DNA of 64,000 bases, taken from positions 58,181-122,180 of the forward strand of contig JNDT01001467.1 of assembly GCA_000697055.1 (NCBI GenBank). Direction: 5' to 3'. Under the pieces are notes generated by a model. That model saw nothing but the letters and a program-made list of their open reading frames with translations. It searched no databases and had not been told where the DNA came from. Below, in pieces: positions 46,336 through 59,344 of the stretch; the first letter of the stretch is position 1, and every line of letters begins with the position of its first letter. The position numbers and the translations under genes were made by a program. Source of the stretch: Saksenaea vasiformis B4078. Its lineage: Eukaryota; Mucoromycota; Mucoromycetes; Mucorales; Saksenaeaceae.

Positions 46336-47364
46336 TCAACACTCCTCCATTCCCTCCTCTCTATCCACCGAAATAGTGGCGAAGTTTCAACTGATTGCGA
46401 CTCTACGAAGATTGAAATTAGCGAGGGACAGTCTGCTTGTAAAAATTATAGAAAGACAGTTAAGAACCACTAACATTTGCATGAATCTCGTGTAACCCAA
46501 GGTCTATTTTTCTACCCTACAAGCTATTTCTCGTGTTAGACAATAGATGGCTTCAAAAGCGTTATATGATTAGATACTATCTGACCAGATGCATTGGGAG
46601 ATCGGAGATAACGTACAACAATTATCCGCAAAATTGTAACAATAATGAATAAGTCTAAGAGGATAAACATGGATATAAGCAAAAAGATATCTCCAGCCAG
46701 CTATGAGAAGGTGACGATTTGCAAAAGGTAATGTTGCAGCTAAAGTGATGGTGTATGCACGTGTGCGAAGGCCAGGGCTTCGCGATCTCATGCTTTTGTT
46801 AAAGTACCGATACTCGCTCTTCATGCAGAACACTTCTCTCGTTGATTGTCTATGTTTATTGAGATCTTCCGAACAAGATAACAATCCAGCATTCGGATGG
46901 AGGAGGAACCTCAAAATTGGAACGCAGTACATTACTTGGCACAACTTCTGCAGGACGATCCTGCCGTACACGAACGACACAACAACCGGTATTTGAGCAA
47001 AGATCTAGTTGTAATACTAGGTACTGTTGCTGAAACCGCCAACGAATAGATAAAAGCGGGGAAGAAGAGGAAGAAAATGCCATAAAAGTGGTACAAGGTG
47101 AGAAAGACGAAGAATGAGAAGAAACGGGGAAGCAAAGAAAACAAAAAGCTGGCATCTGGAGCGAGAGGACGAAATTCCTCGATGATCCTGCAAGCATTGA
47201 TCATCTACAAGGCTCAAGGTGAGGACGTGGATAGGATGGGGATATTTTTCAATATTAATGTACTAATCTTTGATGCGGCCCGCAACATAGCAGAGTGACA
47301 TGATGTGGCAAATCATTAAACAGAAGAATTGTCTTCCAAAAGCATTTATATGATTATCTGATGG

Positions 47365-47560
47365 GAGAATGGTCCTGTTTCCCAAAACGTCCAAAATCGG
47401 GTGAAAGCTGCATATTCGCACGTCGCGCATCATTTTATTTCGAAATACTTTTCTAGATAAAACAAATGTAATGTATTTTCTTAAAAAAACTTTGATATTA
47501 TTGTAAGGCAGTAATCATTCCAATCAACTGTATTTCTTAGAACACCGGGAATTTCAGTTT
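47365..47560 (-). repeat. dispersed repeat family B, decayed copy
   Basis: Aligns by eye with 61668-61850. Shared blocks include gctgc-t-ttcgcac and a clear match around caatcaac-tatttctt-gaaca. This copy has an A/T-rich middle and no open frame. Confidence 0.55.
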
Positions 47561-48318
47561 AATAACTCAGTGACGCTCATCTTAGTCATTCACAACGCGC
47601 TAGTATACAGCATTGGGCCATATCTGTTCCTAGCTCCAACGAGCACATGATGTACATGACTTACAAGAGCAGTAGGTTGATATACCTCAAGAGTTCTCGC
47701 AGATATGGCAGTAGTTTGCCATTTATGCTGTCGTGTTTAATTTTGCGGTATGTCAGTATATAAGTGATTATTAGCGTATATGTACAACCTTCAAAGGCCT
47801 TCTCGCGTTACTTCATAAGAACGTGTATAATATGTCTAAACCCGTTTTTTGAATGTGTTACGGCCCTGCTTTGACTGCTTAGCCTAACCGGGCGTGATGA
47901 ACTCTTTCGAGTTTCTTTGACGAACCCGACCTCTTCTGAACATGCAGTTGTATTTCACTTCTCCAATACCTTCTCGGAGTACTTTTATCTACATGGTGCT
48001 CCTCATCAATCGATGCTCACCCACGAAAGGATAATATTGATTCGTGACGAGATTTCATAAGCATACGATGCCGCCTTCCAGGTGTCTGACATCATTTCAT
48101 TCTTTTTTTGGAAGATGCATGACGAATACAAGAAGTCTCTGTATTTCGACCTTTCCATTCTCTGTGACAGGAGGATATACTTCAATTCTGATATGCGGGA
48201 AAAGCGGCTGAATTCGTGGCCTGCAAGATTTAGCATGACGTGCCTGCCAATGTGCCAAATAAAAAATTGATCCAGAATCAAAAGTTCGTGACAGTGCCTC
48301 GTTTTCGGCTTTCCCTCC

Positions 48319-49307
48319 ATGGAATCGAACAGGCGTTTCTATGACAATGAGGAGCTTTTGGCTGAACACTTCGGATGCCTTCCTGTTCGGGTGCTAGACG
48401 AATTGTATGATGGCTGCATCACAATGTTATATGGAAGTCTTATGGGACTAAAAGAATACCTTTGGTCGGTGGCGGAAGTAGATCCCACTGCGATCGATGA
48501 GGTATATTCAATTTGCATGACCTAAATTTAATGGAATTACAGGCAATACTTTTGTTCGAAACCGAATTGCAGAAAGCAATCGACCAGTCATTCAACGTTT
48601 TCCAGAAATACGTGTTCGATCACATTTTGCGATTACCAGAAGATTGCACTATTGTTCTTGAGCATCAAAAGGTTGCATCACCCAGTAGTGTTGACGAAAA
48701 GCTAAAAGCGTAGAACAGGACTTAGACCTCAGTTATACGGAAGAAAATGAAGCTTTGCTGGATGAAGAGTTAGAAAACGCCAGGTCAGCAGTCGTAGCGG
48801 TAAGATCCTTCTTCTCTTTGTGTAGAAGTCTCGGAGGAGGGGAATGTGTTGTTTTATCTGCGGTGTAAGGGCGTGTTCTCTCCACTTGCTCACAGTCTTC
48901 AGAATACAGGCTAACTTAACAATTTACAGCACAAGGCATTAAAGTATTCATTGACCACCGAATCTTTACGACTGGACCGCCAAATAGCTGCAGAGACGGA
49001 ATATCGGGACGCACTTTCCTTTTTAGCTGACGTTTCGCGGGAAGAAAAAGGTACACTCATAATTGATATAGTGGTTTTGGCTGAGCAACAGGCAATAGTG
49101 TCACCGGTAACTGATGCAATGCGTCTGGTAACACAAAACTTGAAACAGTTGGAAGAAAAGGTGGTATCGACGATCCGACAATCAACTAAGGAGAAAGCCT
49201 TTGCATCTGCTGGATCGGATGAGCGGGTAAAGTACCTTCAACAAATCGTTTTGTATCAAATAGAAGCTTTCAGACGGTCTGGTAAAAGAGTTTTTGAACA
49301 AAAATAA
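48319..49307 (+). CDS. MIS12: kinetochore protein Mis12 (Mtw1)
   Basis: Core subunit of the outer-kinetochore Mis12/MIND complex, linking centromeric chromatin to Ndc80. Five exons: 48319-48501, 48543-48671, 48719-48799, 48930-49050, 49099-49307; 240 aa. The N-terminal helical bundle matches the family: EHFGCLPVRVLDELYDG, then ETELQKAIDQSFNVFQKYVFDHILRLP, split by intron 1. After LRLPED comes a coiled coil (ENEALLDEELENARSAV and beyond). Intron 4 (49051-49098) is 48 nt and stop-free, so the unspliced frame is also open; removal gives a smoother coiled coil. Intron 3 is 130 nt, the longest in the window, and intron 2 has a weak donor (gttgca). Confidence 0.82.
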
Positions 49308-52300
49308 TACTTTATTCCCATTCTCTGTTATGTACTTAAGCCGTCTTTACTCAGCTGGAAACTATTATTATTATTAATAATATCAATTATTAATTAAAAT
49401 TTTACTTCTCTATCGATCAAAAATACAAGTTCGCGTTGAGAAAGAAGCCACGATTTTTCATCATCAATATATGTCATATTTCTTCCGCTCATGCAGCATT
49501 TCTATTCTTCAGCAGCCATAGTTTCAAGAATCTGGAGAAGAATCATATATAGTGCCTATGCTGTTCAATGAACTTTTAACCGGAAATCACACAAAAGACG
49601 GTTGTCCTGGCAAGATTAGTGTAGTGATGCTATGGACTCCTCTATAGCATGCTCTTTTCAAAGTTACAGCTACAACCCTTGCTTTGATCCAAGACTTTCT
49701 CGATGTCTGCAGTTTTCCTGCGATATTGCGTTATTTCGTACCATTCCATCCGCATATATCCAGGTATTCTTTCGTTTATTATAAAGCTATCATGAGCGTC
49801 CATGTTTTATCTTCACATGCAGTACCACGCAAAATAGCACCACAATATTGAGGATGGTCAACATTCGTTCATAAGTCCTACGTTTCCTTCAGGGAGATCT
49901 CTGCAATTATTCCGACAGAGGCACCGTAGGCGAAACCCAAAGTGACGGCACCTTAGATGCCCACGTCCCGGTGCTGACACCCTCCTACGTCGCACCATGG
50001 GCGCAGCCTCTTTGCTTAGCAACGACTTGCTGGTGACGAGCTTCACACAAGCAACGTACAGCGTAATAGTAGAACGATCTCCCATTCTCTGTATTTAGAC
50101 ACATAATTGTTTAGCCGTTTCACAACACATAGCTGGCCCTAATCTCGCATACAGCAAGTCGCCTACTGAAGGTGTTTTTTTTCTCAACTATTCACCAAAC
50201 TTACCAGCATCTCGCCTGGCCAGTCCTGTGCAACATGTTACAGGGAGTGGATAAGCTCTGCTACTCACAAACTTCAAATTGCAGTTCCCCAAGTGGCTCA
50301 ATGGCAAGGACATAGAGCGCGCTTCGCCGAATTTCCATCTATGTTCTTTTCAGCTTAGTCCCTGCGCTACATTGCCACCATTATTTCTATTGATCTCCGT
50401 TATTTACTTACGTCTCTTCCTCGAGAACCCTCCTCCATCCCTTCCTTGTTGTCATGGCGGGCTTTTTCACCTCTTACAGTCTCTATTAGGTAGGACAAAA
50501 GCATAGTGTTTGCCATCATTAAATAAGATTCATTATCAACTATATGCTATTCAAGGGAGCCGCAAGAGCTTAAATGGGCTGAACTTTATATTCCAATTGA
50601 AATTTCTGAGAATACTTATCTATACGACTTAAAACCATATGTCAATGGCTTACAGCTTCCTGACGCAAATCCTTGAATATGAGGTCTAGGTTCGCTTTGA
50701 ATTAGCGTAAGGAGCCCACTTGGAAGTAAAACTTAATCCAGCCCAGCAAATGGTTTTCATTTTGACTAACACAAGGTTCTTCGAAGAAGCCAGTGAGAAT
50801 GGATCTGATTCGAGAACCACAGGGCAGAGGAAGGGTCTGTCAAACATGTAGGCGGAGAAAACAGGCCTAAGCCAAAGGCAATTACCATATCGGGCGTCAT
50901 CCCGCTACCCCGCTACGGATTAAAAATCGGGTTCCTGGTGTCGTTTCCATATGAACTACATCAACCAAAATTCGATCAACGCTGGCTAAGTTAACCTCTA
51001 CAGCGGCAATGTTGATCTTTAATGTGGCATCTCTTAAAGTTTTTCTTATTTCATTTGTAATACCCACGTGCTGAAGCATACACATCAGCCATTCGGTGGC
51101 TGCAACCTCAAGGGCCCACTGCATGATTGCGAAAATAGCATAATTAGAATTTGGTCTGTGACAATATCATTTGCTTTATGATTTGTAAATATTACTGATT
51201 TGATCATCTTTCTGTATGACTAACCTGGGCGCCGCATCGACAGCATCACAGTAGTACCAGGTTTACTATTTCAAATTTGGTTCCGGGTCTAGACAGGTCA
51301 TGGATATCAGTGGTTCGTGGGAAGCGATCGACAAACTTCTGCATTCACAAACGTTTGTGCATCTAATATTCGAATTGATTCCATACTGCGTTATCCACTG
51401 TGTAGCTACGGTGCGTACGTTATTATGGTGTATCGAAGGCCGCATCCAAAGCCAAAAAGGAAGAAAAAAAGAAGACGGTCTAGGAGGAGAAAGGGGAAGA
51501 GAAAAAAGGAGGGGAGAGGGCGTAAAAGCATCGGCAAAGTTGACAATGTGTCATCGCTCGATTTGAAGACAAATACAAGAAACTTTGCCTTGCAACCCAC
51601 GTTCATTGATGTGACCAGCCATCTTCTTTGGGTTCATCCGACCACATTCCCAAAAAGAAGAAATCCGATCGTAAATACTGAGTCCCGTGTTCTACAGTCT
51701 GCTTTCTGGGTAGTAAGACATCGTAGATTCTAACATTCAAACTGTTCTTCTTCTATATCAGCCTAGATGAATCCATACGAACGTGCAACGTTCTGAGAAG
51801 TTAAAGCATACGAAAGATATAAGCTCTACATGTGAACATCTAGAAAGTATCACGTTAATAGATTGCTAAAAGGGAAGCGTGGAAACTGTGTTTCAGAATG
51901 TGAAAGGACAGGATACAGCAGGACAGTTAGCAAGACAAAAAGACGACTAGTTAATCGCCAAGCATACGCAGTTCGATGCGTTCAAATCGACCGAGTGATT
52001 GGCCATCCTCTTCTATTCAAATGCATGTCAGGGGAAGTCTCCCAAGTTTGTGGAAATTCAGTGGCAAGTTACACTTACTTTAACTGACGGTAGTCTTTCT
52101 GAAACAAGTAGATCTGTTGTTCTAGTAGAATCTCCATCAAAAATCGTTACACTATAGATCGTTTTATTTTTACGTTATCGCAATTTGTTTTCCTTTTGTA
52201 GTAAGAGGTATATTGGGGGTATAGACATTTACAATTTTTTTTCTGGTGCCAGCATTACATGCTAGAAATGGGCAATCGGTCCGAGGAAGTCCGAGAGAAC

Positions 52301-52314
52301 ACAACACCTAGCGT
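49308..52314. other. gene-poor region
   Basis: No supported gene in 3 kb. Contains an AT-only block (about 49363-49399) and a basic, low-complexity open frame (51317-51733) judged spurious. Confidence 0.45.
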
Positions 52315-52864
52315 TTACATTTCTAGCCCAGTTCTTTCTCCGCGACTATTGATAACTGCCTCAAAGTCGATGGTATCATATAACGTGTCGGTTATAAACT
52401 GCTGTTCGACGATTCTAATGTTGAGAGGGTGTAGCACGTCGGCTGTAGTCACGAGGCGTGGCCACATGGCAGAAACTTTCTTGCGTAAAACGACGACAAA
52501 CTGATTATCCTCCTTTGCTTCTGGGACTATGGTGTCCTGTGGTTTTATCAATATCTTGCTTGGACAATAATGATAAAAGATATGTTACCTGATTATCGAT
52601 TTGTGCATATAGTGGCAAACTTAAATAAAGTGTCTGGCTATCCCATATGTTGGCAATGACGAGGTGTTGTTCTGTACAGGTCATATTGAATTTTCGCGTT
52701 GTGAAGTTATTGGGAAGTACAAATCGACCATTATCGTAGTCCTTGGTTTCATTATCGCAATCTGCGTAGATGGACATATCTATGGTGATAATCACTGTTT
52801 CCATGGTTTGATCCCAAGTGACCTCAGGTGTGAGCCCGTATTCTTTGACTTGATCATTCAACAT
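52315..52864 (-). CDS. CS (p23/NudC-like) domain protein
   Basis: Two minus-strand exons, 52864-52589 and 52536-52315, with a 52-nt intron; 165 aa. The protein is nearly all one CS-type beta sandwich, starting VTWDQTMETVIITIDMS and ending near VVVLRKKVSAMWPRLV, where the conserved Lys-Lys and Trp-Pro of CS domains fall. CS proteins act as co-chaperones, often with Hsp90 or dynein regulators. The first strand, the central TEQHLVIANIWDSQTLYLSLP and the WPRL end agree with the fold. The client is unknown. Confidence 0.7.
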
Positions 52865-53744
52865 GGTAAATTAGAAGAGAAAAAATATATATATAAATAG
52901 TAAGAGGGTAAAAAAGAAAGGAAGAAAGAAAGATGAAGAATAAGTCCCCCGGAACACAACAAATGTATTTGTAACTGTGGAAATTGAACGACCCAACGCA
53001 ATGAATTCGATATAGGCCGGTCCGATGAACCTGCAGCGAAAAATTTTTGTCGTACAGAAAAAAAACGGCTACTCCTTTACGTGAGTTAAAGATAGATCAT
53101 TTACGCTCAGCACGAAGTTTATTGCAGCTATTATTTGAGGATTTATCATCTCCGTCTTCAATTCTATTGAGTTTGTGTTAGTTGAAGTCCATTTCTTGTC
53201 AGGACGGTGCCACTTCTTCAAATGTTAATTTTGTCTTATTTCTTTCCTCCGCTCGGCCGAAAAGAAGATTAAAGGAAGGATCGCTAACGAGTTTTTTCCC
53301 TGGGATAAAGATCGGGCCCGAAAGTAGATAGGGGTAACAGTCAGATATGTTGTACTTGAGCTATTTAACGCTGCTGCTTCTATAAAGTGGACAATGCTGC
53401 ATTTGATCTTCGTGTCTAGACAGTGAATACTTAAGCAAAGATACATTGGGAAGCAACTTCAGTTTTTTCATATGTATTTTCTATTCGTTGAACTAAGTAA
53501 AAGTGCTCCTATGCAGGAACCAGATGTCCTACTGTTTACAAAAGCAAATTAGTGCCTTGCCTCAGCGGTTTATTTGCGTTAATTTACATGCGCGTAGAGC
53601 AGGAGCTTCACGTTTTTTCGTCTGCACAGCAAAGGATATCCGTAGGACAAACTTGTATCGGAGTTTGTGTGACAAAAAAACAAACTGTCCCTGATGCCCT
53701 CGCGTTTTGCTTTCCTTCGTGGACGTGTTCTCAGTGAAACCATT
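52865..53744. other. intergenic region
   Basis: Lies between divergent genes; no gene seen. Probably holds the CS-gene and APC8 promoters. Confidence 0.5.
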
Positions 53745-56029
53745 ATGCATAATCCAACGACACACAGCATTCGCTTGTTTAAACAGCAGCTACAACAGGC
53801 AGTATTGATATGCTCTGAACGATGCCTCTACAACGCCACAAAATGGTAATCGGGTCGTACCAGATCTTTACAGTCTTGAAATGACCATGCTTATGCGCAT
53901 TCTGAAAAAGGGCAGCAGAACTGTTAGCAGGAATCCGTTTCGACATGATAGATCCCGATTCAAGCTTTAGTAGCGTTGATGCCAATATAGCTGTTACAGC
54001 CATTACGAAAACTGCATATGAAGCTTCGCTACCACCACTCTCAGAACAAGAATATAACAAATACCAGTACGCGAAAGCTGTTTTCCAAATGCGTCAATTC
54101 GCAAACGTCAATTTCATCTTATCTGGATGTAACACGCCAAAATTGAGGTTCCTACGTTTATATGCGAAGTATTTAGTAAGTCGCTCACCGCACTGTTACT
54201 CAACCACTGACGCATTTGAAACTTTTATGAAAATTAGTCCGGCGAAAAGAAGAAGGAAGAAGAAACACAGGATGTCTTGGGTAAAGTGGAATCGAAGACT
54301 TGATTTTTTTCTCTCATGATAATCTCATCTAGGTGTCTCGGAGGACTGGAAGGTGGAAAACACAGAATTAGACGCAATTCATGACGAACTGCGTGGAGCT
54401 CATGAGAAGAATGAGTTGGATGCTTTTTGTTTATATTTGTAGGTACTTGAGTGAATTGTGACGGGGAGACATTGTTTAAATCCACACGTTAGGTACGGAG
54501 TTGTCCTTCGGAAAAAACGCGACTACACAAATGCGGCTGCGGTGCTACTAAGATCTGTCAAGGAGTATGAGTGGAACTGGTCAGCATGGCTTGAGCTGGA
54601 AGCGCTTGTGCAAGAAGATAAAATTGTAAGCTTTTTGCATTTGCTTGGAGCAAACGACTAAATTTGGATAGCTGGACGACTTACAATCACTACTGGAACG
54701 CGAAATGAGCGGCAGTATAATGAAGTCTCTTTTCTTAGCTCGTGCCAGTCTGGAACTACATCAACCCGGCCAAGTATTTCGGAAGATTATGGAGCCATTG
54801 ACAGAGTACTTTCCGACATGCACATATGTAAAGGCGCAATGGGCTACGATGTTTTACAAGTCAATGGGTAAATATCTTAGTTGATGATCGGAGCATAACG
54901 ACTGCTGCATTTATTTTGTTTAGATTACAATGAGGCGGAGATTTTATTTGGTGGTTTGCGGCGAATGAATCCGTATCGGTTAGAGGATATGGATATATTT
55001 TCCAACTTGCTCTATCTTTCAGAAGCAAAGGAGAAACTGAGTGTCCTTGCTCATCAGTGTGCGCTAGTCGACAGGTACCAGCCTGAGACATGTTGTATTA
55101 TTGGTAAGTAATCCTTGTTTCACCTAACAGCGGACTGATCCAACATCAGGAAATTATTACAGCATAAAGAGGAATATGGCAGGGTCTATTGAATACTTTA
55201 AACGAGCGCTAAAGTTAAATCGGAGCTATCAACTAGTGTGGACGCTACTAGGCCATGACTTGATCGAAATGAAGAACACAAATGCTGCAATAGAGTGCTA
55301 TCGGCGCGCAATTGGTATACGGAGTTTGAGGCTATCCGCTTTATGTACTAACCTTATTTCTAGATTTTAACTGTCGCGACTACGGCGCATGGCATGGGCT
55401 TGGCCAGGCCTATGAGATGTTAAAATTACCGCACAACGCCATATATTACTACCAAAAGTCAGCCGATCTCAGGTAATGTTTAGTCGCGAAACGGCGTCGA
55501 GATCCGTTTACCCAGCTTTTCTGTAGACCTCGTGATGCTCGTATGTGGAAATCGTTGGCGGGATGTTTCGCATTACTGCAGCGTGACACGGAGGCCAGGG
55601 ACTGTTACCAGAAGGTACTGGAATGTGATGATATTGGGAGGCCGAACGCAATGATGCAACTAGCACGGATACATGAAAAAATGGAGGAAAAAGATACAGC
55701 AGCGTGCTATTATGAGCAAGCACTAAAGCAGCTTCAGGAGGAAGGAGTAAGGAATCAAGCCTGTTTTGTTGTCACTGTTGTTACTCATCTATGCATCTAG
55801 CAGAGTGTGGAAGAAATTGCCGAAGCAGGACTGTTTTTGGCTCGATATGCTTTGGATAAGGGTCAATATAAGGAGGCGAATGAATACGCTGGAGCTGTGG
55901 CCAATTATCAGTCGGAGGTAAAAGGAAAAGTTGAAAATGAAGGAAGTAGTCAGTTGTATTCATCTATCTGGATAGTATCAGGATGAAGCAAGGTACCTTT
56001 TAGAGGAAATAAAATTACGGAAGTCGTGA
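53745..56029 (+). CDS. APC8: anaphase-promoting complex subunit 8 (Cdc23), TPR protein
   Basis: TPR scaffold of the APC/C ubiquitin ligase, which drives anaphase onset and mitotic exit. Twelve exons: 53745-53845, 53911-54175, 54238-54280, 54333-54438, 54493-54625, 54672-54867, 54924-55103, 55150-55314, 55364-55472, 55527-55746, 55801-55917, 55982-56029; 560 aa, typical size. The N-terminal Apc8 signature (CSERCLYNATKWAAELLAG) is split by intron 1. KYLLAKAVF-like KYQYAKAVFQMRQF follows. Tandem TPRs include ETCCIIGNYYSIKRN, YQLVWTLLGHDLIEMKNTNAAIECYRRAI, YGAWHGLGQAYEMLKLP and ARMWKSLAGCFALLQRD. The acceptor of exon 11 could shift by 3 nt. Confidence 0.93.
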
Positions 56030-56225
56030 AGACAAAAAAAAGGATCTGGATTACCAAATAAACTTTTCTGGTACCTGGGATCGCCTAGACGACCGCAGTT
56101 ATAATGTTTTAGTTACACAAGACTTTTTCAAAGATTCTATTGTCGGGGACTTGGAGAGTCGGCTTTGCACGCAACACCTCCTCCTTTTCTTTCTTTTAGA
56201 TTTTGGCTCATTGCAAGTCGCGTCA

Positions 56226-58865
56226 ATGGCATACTCCCGATCACCACCGCAATCTCCTAATTCACAAGAAGATTGGAATATCCGTGGTCCTAAACCTGCT
56301 AAAACATTCTCCACCTCATCTCGTTCGACCGCACCTAATTCTCGCTCTCAGTCCTATGCCTCGTCGTCGAGTAGAGCCTTCAGCGTTGCAAGCAACGAAG
56401 CCGCCGCGCGAGCATATCATGCTGAGCTCCAAAAATATCTATCACAAATCATAGCTAAAGGTATGGCTGTTTGTTTCGCGTGGTAGGCAAGTTTTGTTCA
56501 AAGCAGATCGTTTTGTAAAACAGAAATGGCTGAGGGTGCTCCTCCTCAACGTGTTTCCGCTCGTCAAAAGCTATCACGCCTTAACACGCTTCAGTTTCAT
56601 GAATTGGCGATGGATGTGTATGATGAACTAGTCCGACGAAATCGGGACGATAAACAAGGTTAGATTCAGTAGCCATTCTGGGGGACCTGTTAGGCTGAAA
56701 GATATGGATCTGTAGTGCCATTCTTACCTGTACGAGACGAGTTTCATCCAAGAAGAAATCAAGCACGACAAAAATTGGCAACACTTCCGATCGCCCGATT
56801 TCAAGATCTTGCCAGTGATGTTTATTCAGAGTTAAGCCGACGGTATCCTCAATTTGTTGAGGAAGAGGAGGTAGAGCAAAGAGACAACAATGTCTCTGGG
56901 TGTTAATATGTTGTTGGTAGAATATCCATACGTCTCCACCGCCTGTGCCGCCAATGCCAATGGCCAGTCCGAAGATGGAATCGAAACCTCAGCCAAGCCA
57001 AGCTACCAACATCGTTCCTGTCAAGGGCATGATCAATGTGGAACCTGTCGCACCTGAAGAAGAGAATACCGATGCTGATGCGTATCCACGAGCCTCGCCG
57101 TCGAATGGTGCTAGCGACAGCAATTTTCAGTCATTAGACAGCTTGATGGCCGACTTGGGTAACATGGTGAGCGCCCCGGCTGCATCTCGTTCCGAAACAC
57201 CAGTAAGTACTACCAAAAAGAAAGTCGTCAAAGTTGTTTTGTGGGATATAAACCTGGAGTATTAGATCCCTCCAGATATGGAAAGGATGCGATCAGACTA
57301 CGAATATCGGATTGCAGCGATGGCAAAACGCATCCAACAACTTGAATTAGATTCTGGAAAGGTAACTATCGTTCTTCATTGATTTCGATTTGATTCATCT
57401 GCGTTGTCAGGGAGACCACACGGCGGATACAGATATGGTAAATAGGATCCGTTACACACGCCTACCACATCAAGCAACACTAATGAAAGAACAATATGCA
57501 GAATGAATATCATCGACTAGAGGAAAAATACCGACAACTGGAGCGAGAGCATCATGATCAACAGAAGGTAACTTATAGCTGTGGGCTGCGTATTTGGTTA
57601 CGCTAATGGGTGATTGGTAGACTGTACATGAGGTCAAGCAAGAGACTGGGAAACTTTTGGAAGAGCTCAAAGCGTTGTCAATAAAGAATGACGAACTGAG
57701 ATCGGACAAGGAACGGGCAGAAGAAGAAGCAAGGCGGTTGCAAGAAGAAGTAAGGCGGATGGGTAGTAAACAAGAAACCTAAGATAACATAGTGTAAAAA
57801 TTGGCAATCAAAATATGAAAATGTACGACAAGAGCTCCGAAGCTTGAAAGGTGAGAGTAGTACGTGTGTTGTTTGTATATTCAGCCAGACTTTGCTTTAG
57901 GTACATTGCCGTCAGACGACGTTGAACAGCGCGATCTTGTCAAAGACTATCTACTGCAGCCAGGACACGATGGTGTCATTGCTCATGACCATATTATCAC
58001 ATATCAGACTGCCATTGATACTATCTTGCGGACAGCGAGGTAATGACGGGAAAACAGGATGAATAGACCAACTTACAGAGATCTAGATCTGGCAAGCCTG
58101 CAGAAGTCTTGATTACAATGAAAACGGTAGTCATGGCATGCAAGTCAATAACAGAAGATGTAGAAGCACACGAATCCAAGCAAGAATTGCCTGCGTCCTC
58201 GCAAACAAAACTAGATGCCCTCAAGACGCAGTTCTCGGATGCGCTATCACAGCTGTTAGTTGCAGCAAAGAATCATGCGAATGGAATGGGTATTGTACCC
58301 GTCGGTTTAATTGATGGCGCCGCTGGCCATTTGACAATGGTTGTCGTGGATCTTGCCAAACTTCTGGGAATTTATTCTACAGTCGAGACTAAACCGAGCG
58401 CGCCTGTATCCGTCGGAAGTGATCGACTAGATCCCGACGAGCTTTGTGTAAGTGTACACGGACATTGTTATGCTGTAAAGTGCTAAGCAGATGCCGCAGG
58501 AATATCTGAAAACAGAAGCAGATCAAATTGTGCACATCATTCAGAATCTGTTAAGCGCACTTCGAAAACCAGGACAGATGGGAGAAGTTGCTGATATTAT
58601 CACCTCTTTTGTCAACATCGTTTCGAATGTTGTGGAGGTATCACGAAGTTCATTCTCTGGAGGCGCAGGTCTTCAGTACCGCAAACACGGAGATTTGGTC
58701 CTGGCTGACCTGCTTACTTGCAAGGATAAGCTGCTTAAAATCAAAGTGTCATCTTTTGTGCAATCTCCTGAGCGAGCCAGCACGATGGCGATGCGAGATT
58801 TAACGAAGGAGTCTTACGAAATTGCGAAGTATACCAAGGAACTTATCTCCATCGTTGAGGCTTAA
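56226..58865 (+). CDS. SPA2: Spa2 homologue (GIT/SHD domain polarisome scaffold)
   Basis: Scaffold of the polarisome at hyphal tips, organising actin and MAP-kinase components. Twelve exons: 56226-56460, 56524-56658, 56716-56870, 56921-57202, 57266-57361, 57411-57437, 57502-57567, 57621-57749, 57793-57850, 57901-58039, 58081-58447, 58500-58865; about 684 aa. Two Spa2-homology repeats lie near residues 90-170 (RQKLSRLNTLQFHELAMDVY and RQKLATLPIARFQDLASDVY). A Ser/Pro linker, a coiled coil spread over exons 5-9, and the conserved helical C-terminal domain (IVPVGLIDGAAGHLTMVVVD; KYTKELISIVEA) follow. The last acceptor may be nine bases earlier (58491). Exon 6 is only 27 nt. The start is the ATG of MAYSRSPPQSP. 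Confidence 0.92.
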
Positions 58866-59344
58866 TTATATATACTATCTAATCCATTTATTGACTGGGA
58901 ACTCGCGGTAGTCCCTCAAAGATCTACCAGTAAGGGATCTACTTCTTTTTGTGTATTTTCAATGCCTGCAATTGACTATCATCTTAAAATACGATTTACT
59001 TTTTGATATTACATCACTTTGATCTGTTTCATAAAATTCTTAAAGCAAAAAGCGTAATGATGCGTGTGCAATGTACAACTTCAAATCATACTCTTTATGG
59101 AAACCATTTTTACACTAAACTAAATAATTTTGCATCGATGGAGACGGACACATCTGTGGATGCGGCACTCCGTATTGTTTCGGCGTTGTTGGGAGATGTT
59201 GTCTGTGGCTTCTAAGGAGCGCTCAAACGTCTTTTTTTTTTTGGTTTACGACGATAGTCTGAACAATTGATCAGAATAGACGAGTGACGATATATAGCAG
59301 GAACCGATGCTATGATTGGCACGGATAAAAAGAACGCAGGTTTA

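Larger units (their letters stand above)
45656..48318. other. repeat-containing intergenic region
   Basis: No supported gene in 2.7 kb. It contains one copy each of two dispersed repeat families (about 46150-46335 and 47365-47560). Confidence 0.45.

Noticed and set aside
50799..50870. Short ORF with CQTCRRRKQA, like the start of a Zn2Cys6 cluster
   Set aside because: Only two Cys before a stop, and no continuation in any frame; probably chance.
51317..51733. 138-aa Arg/Lys-rich frame
   Set aside because: Low-complexity basic stretch with no splice sites or recognisable domain.
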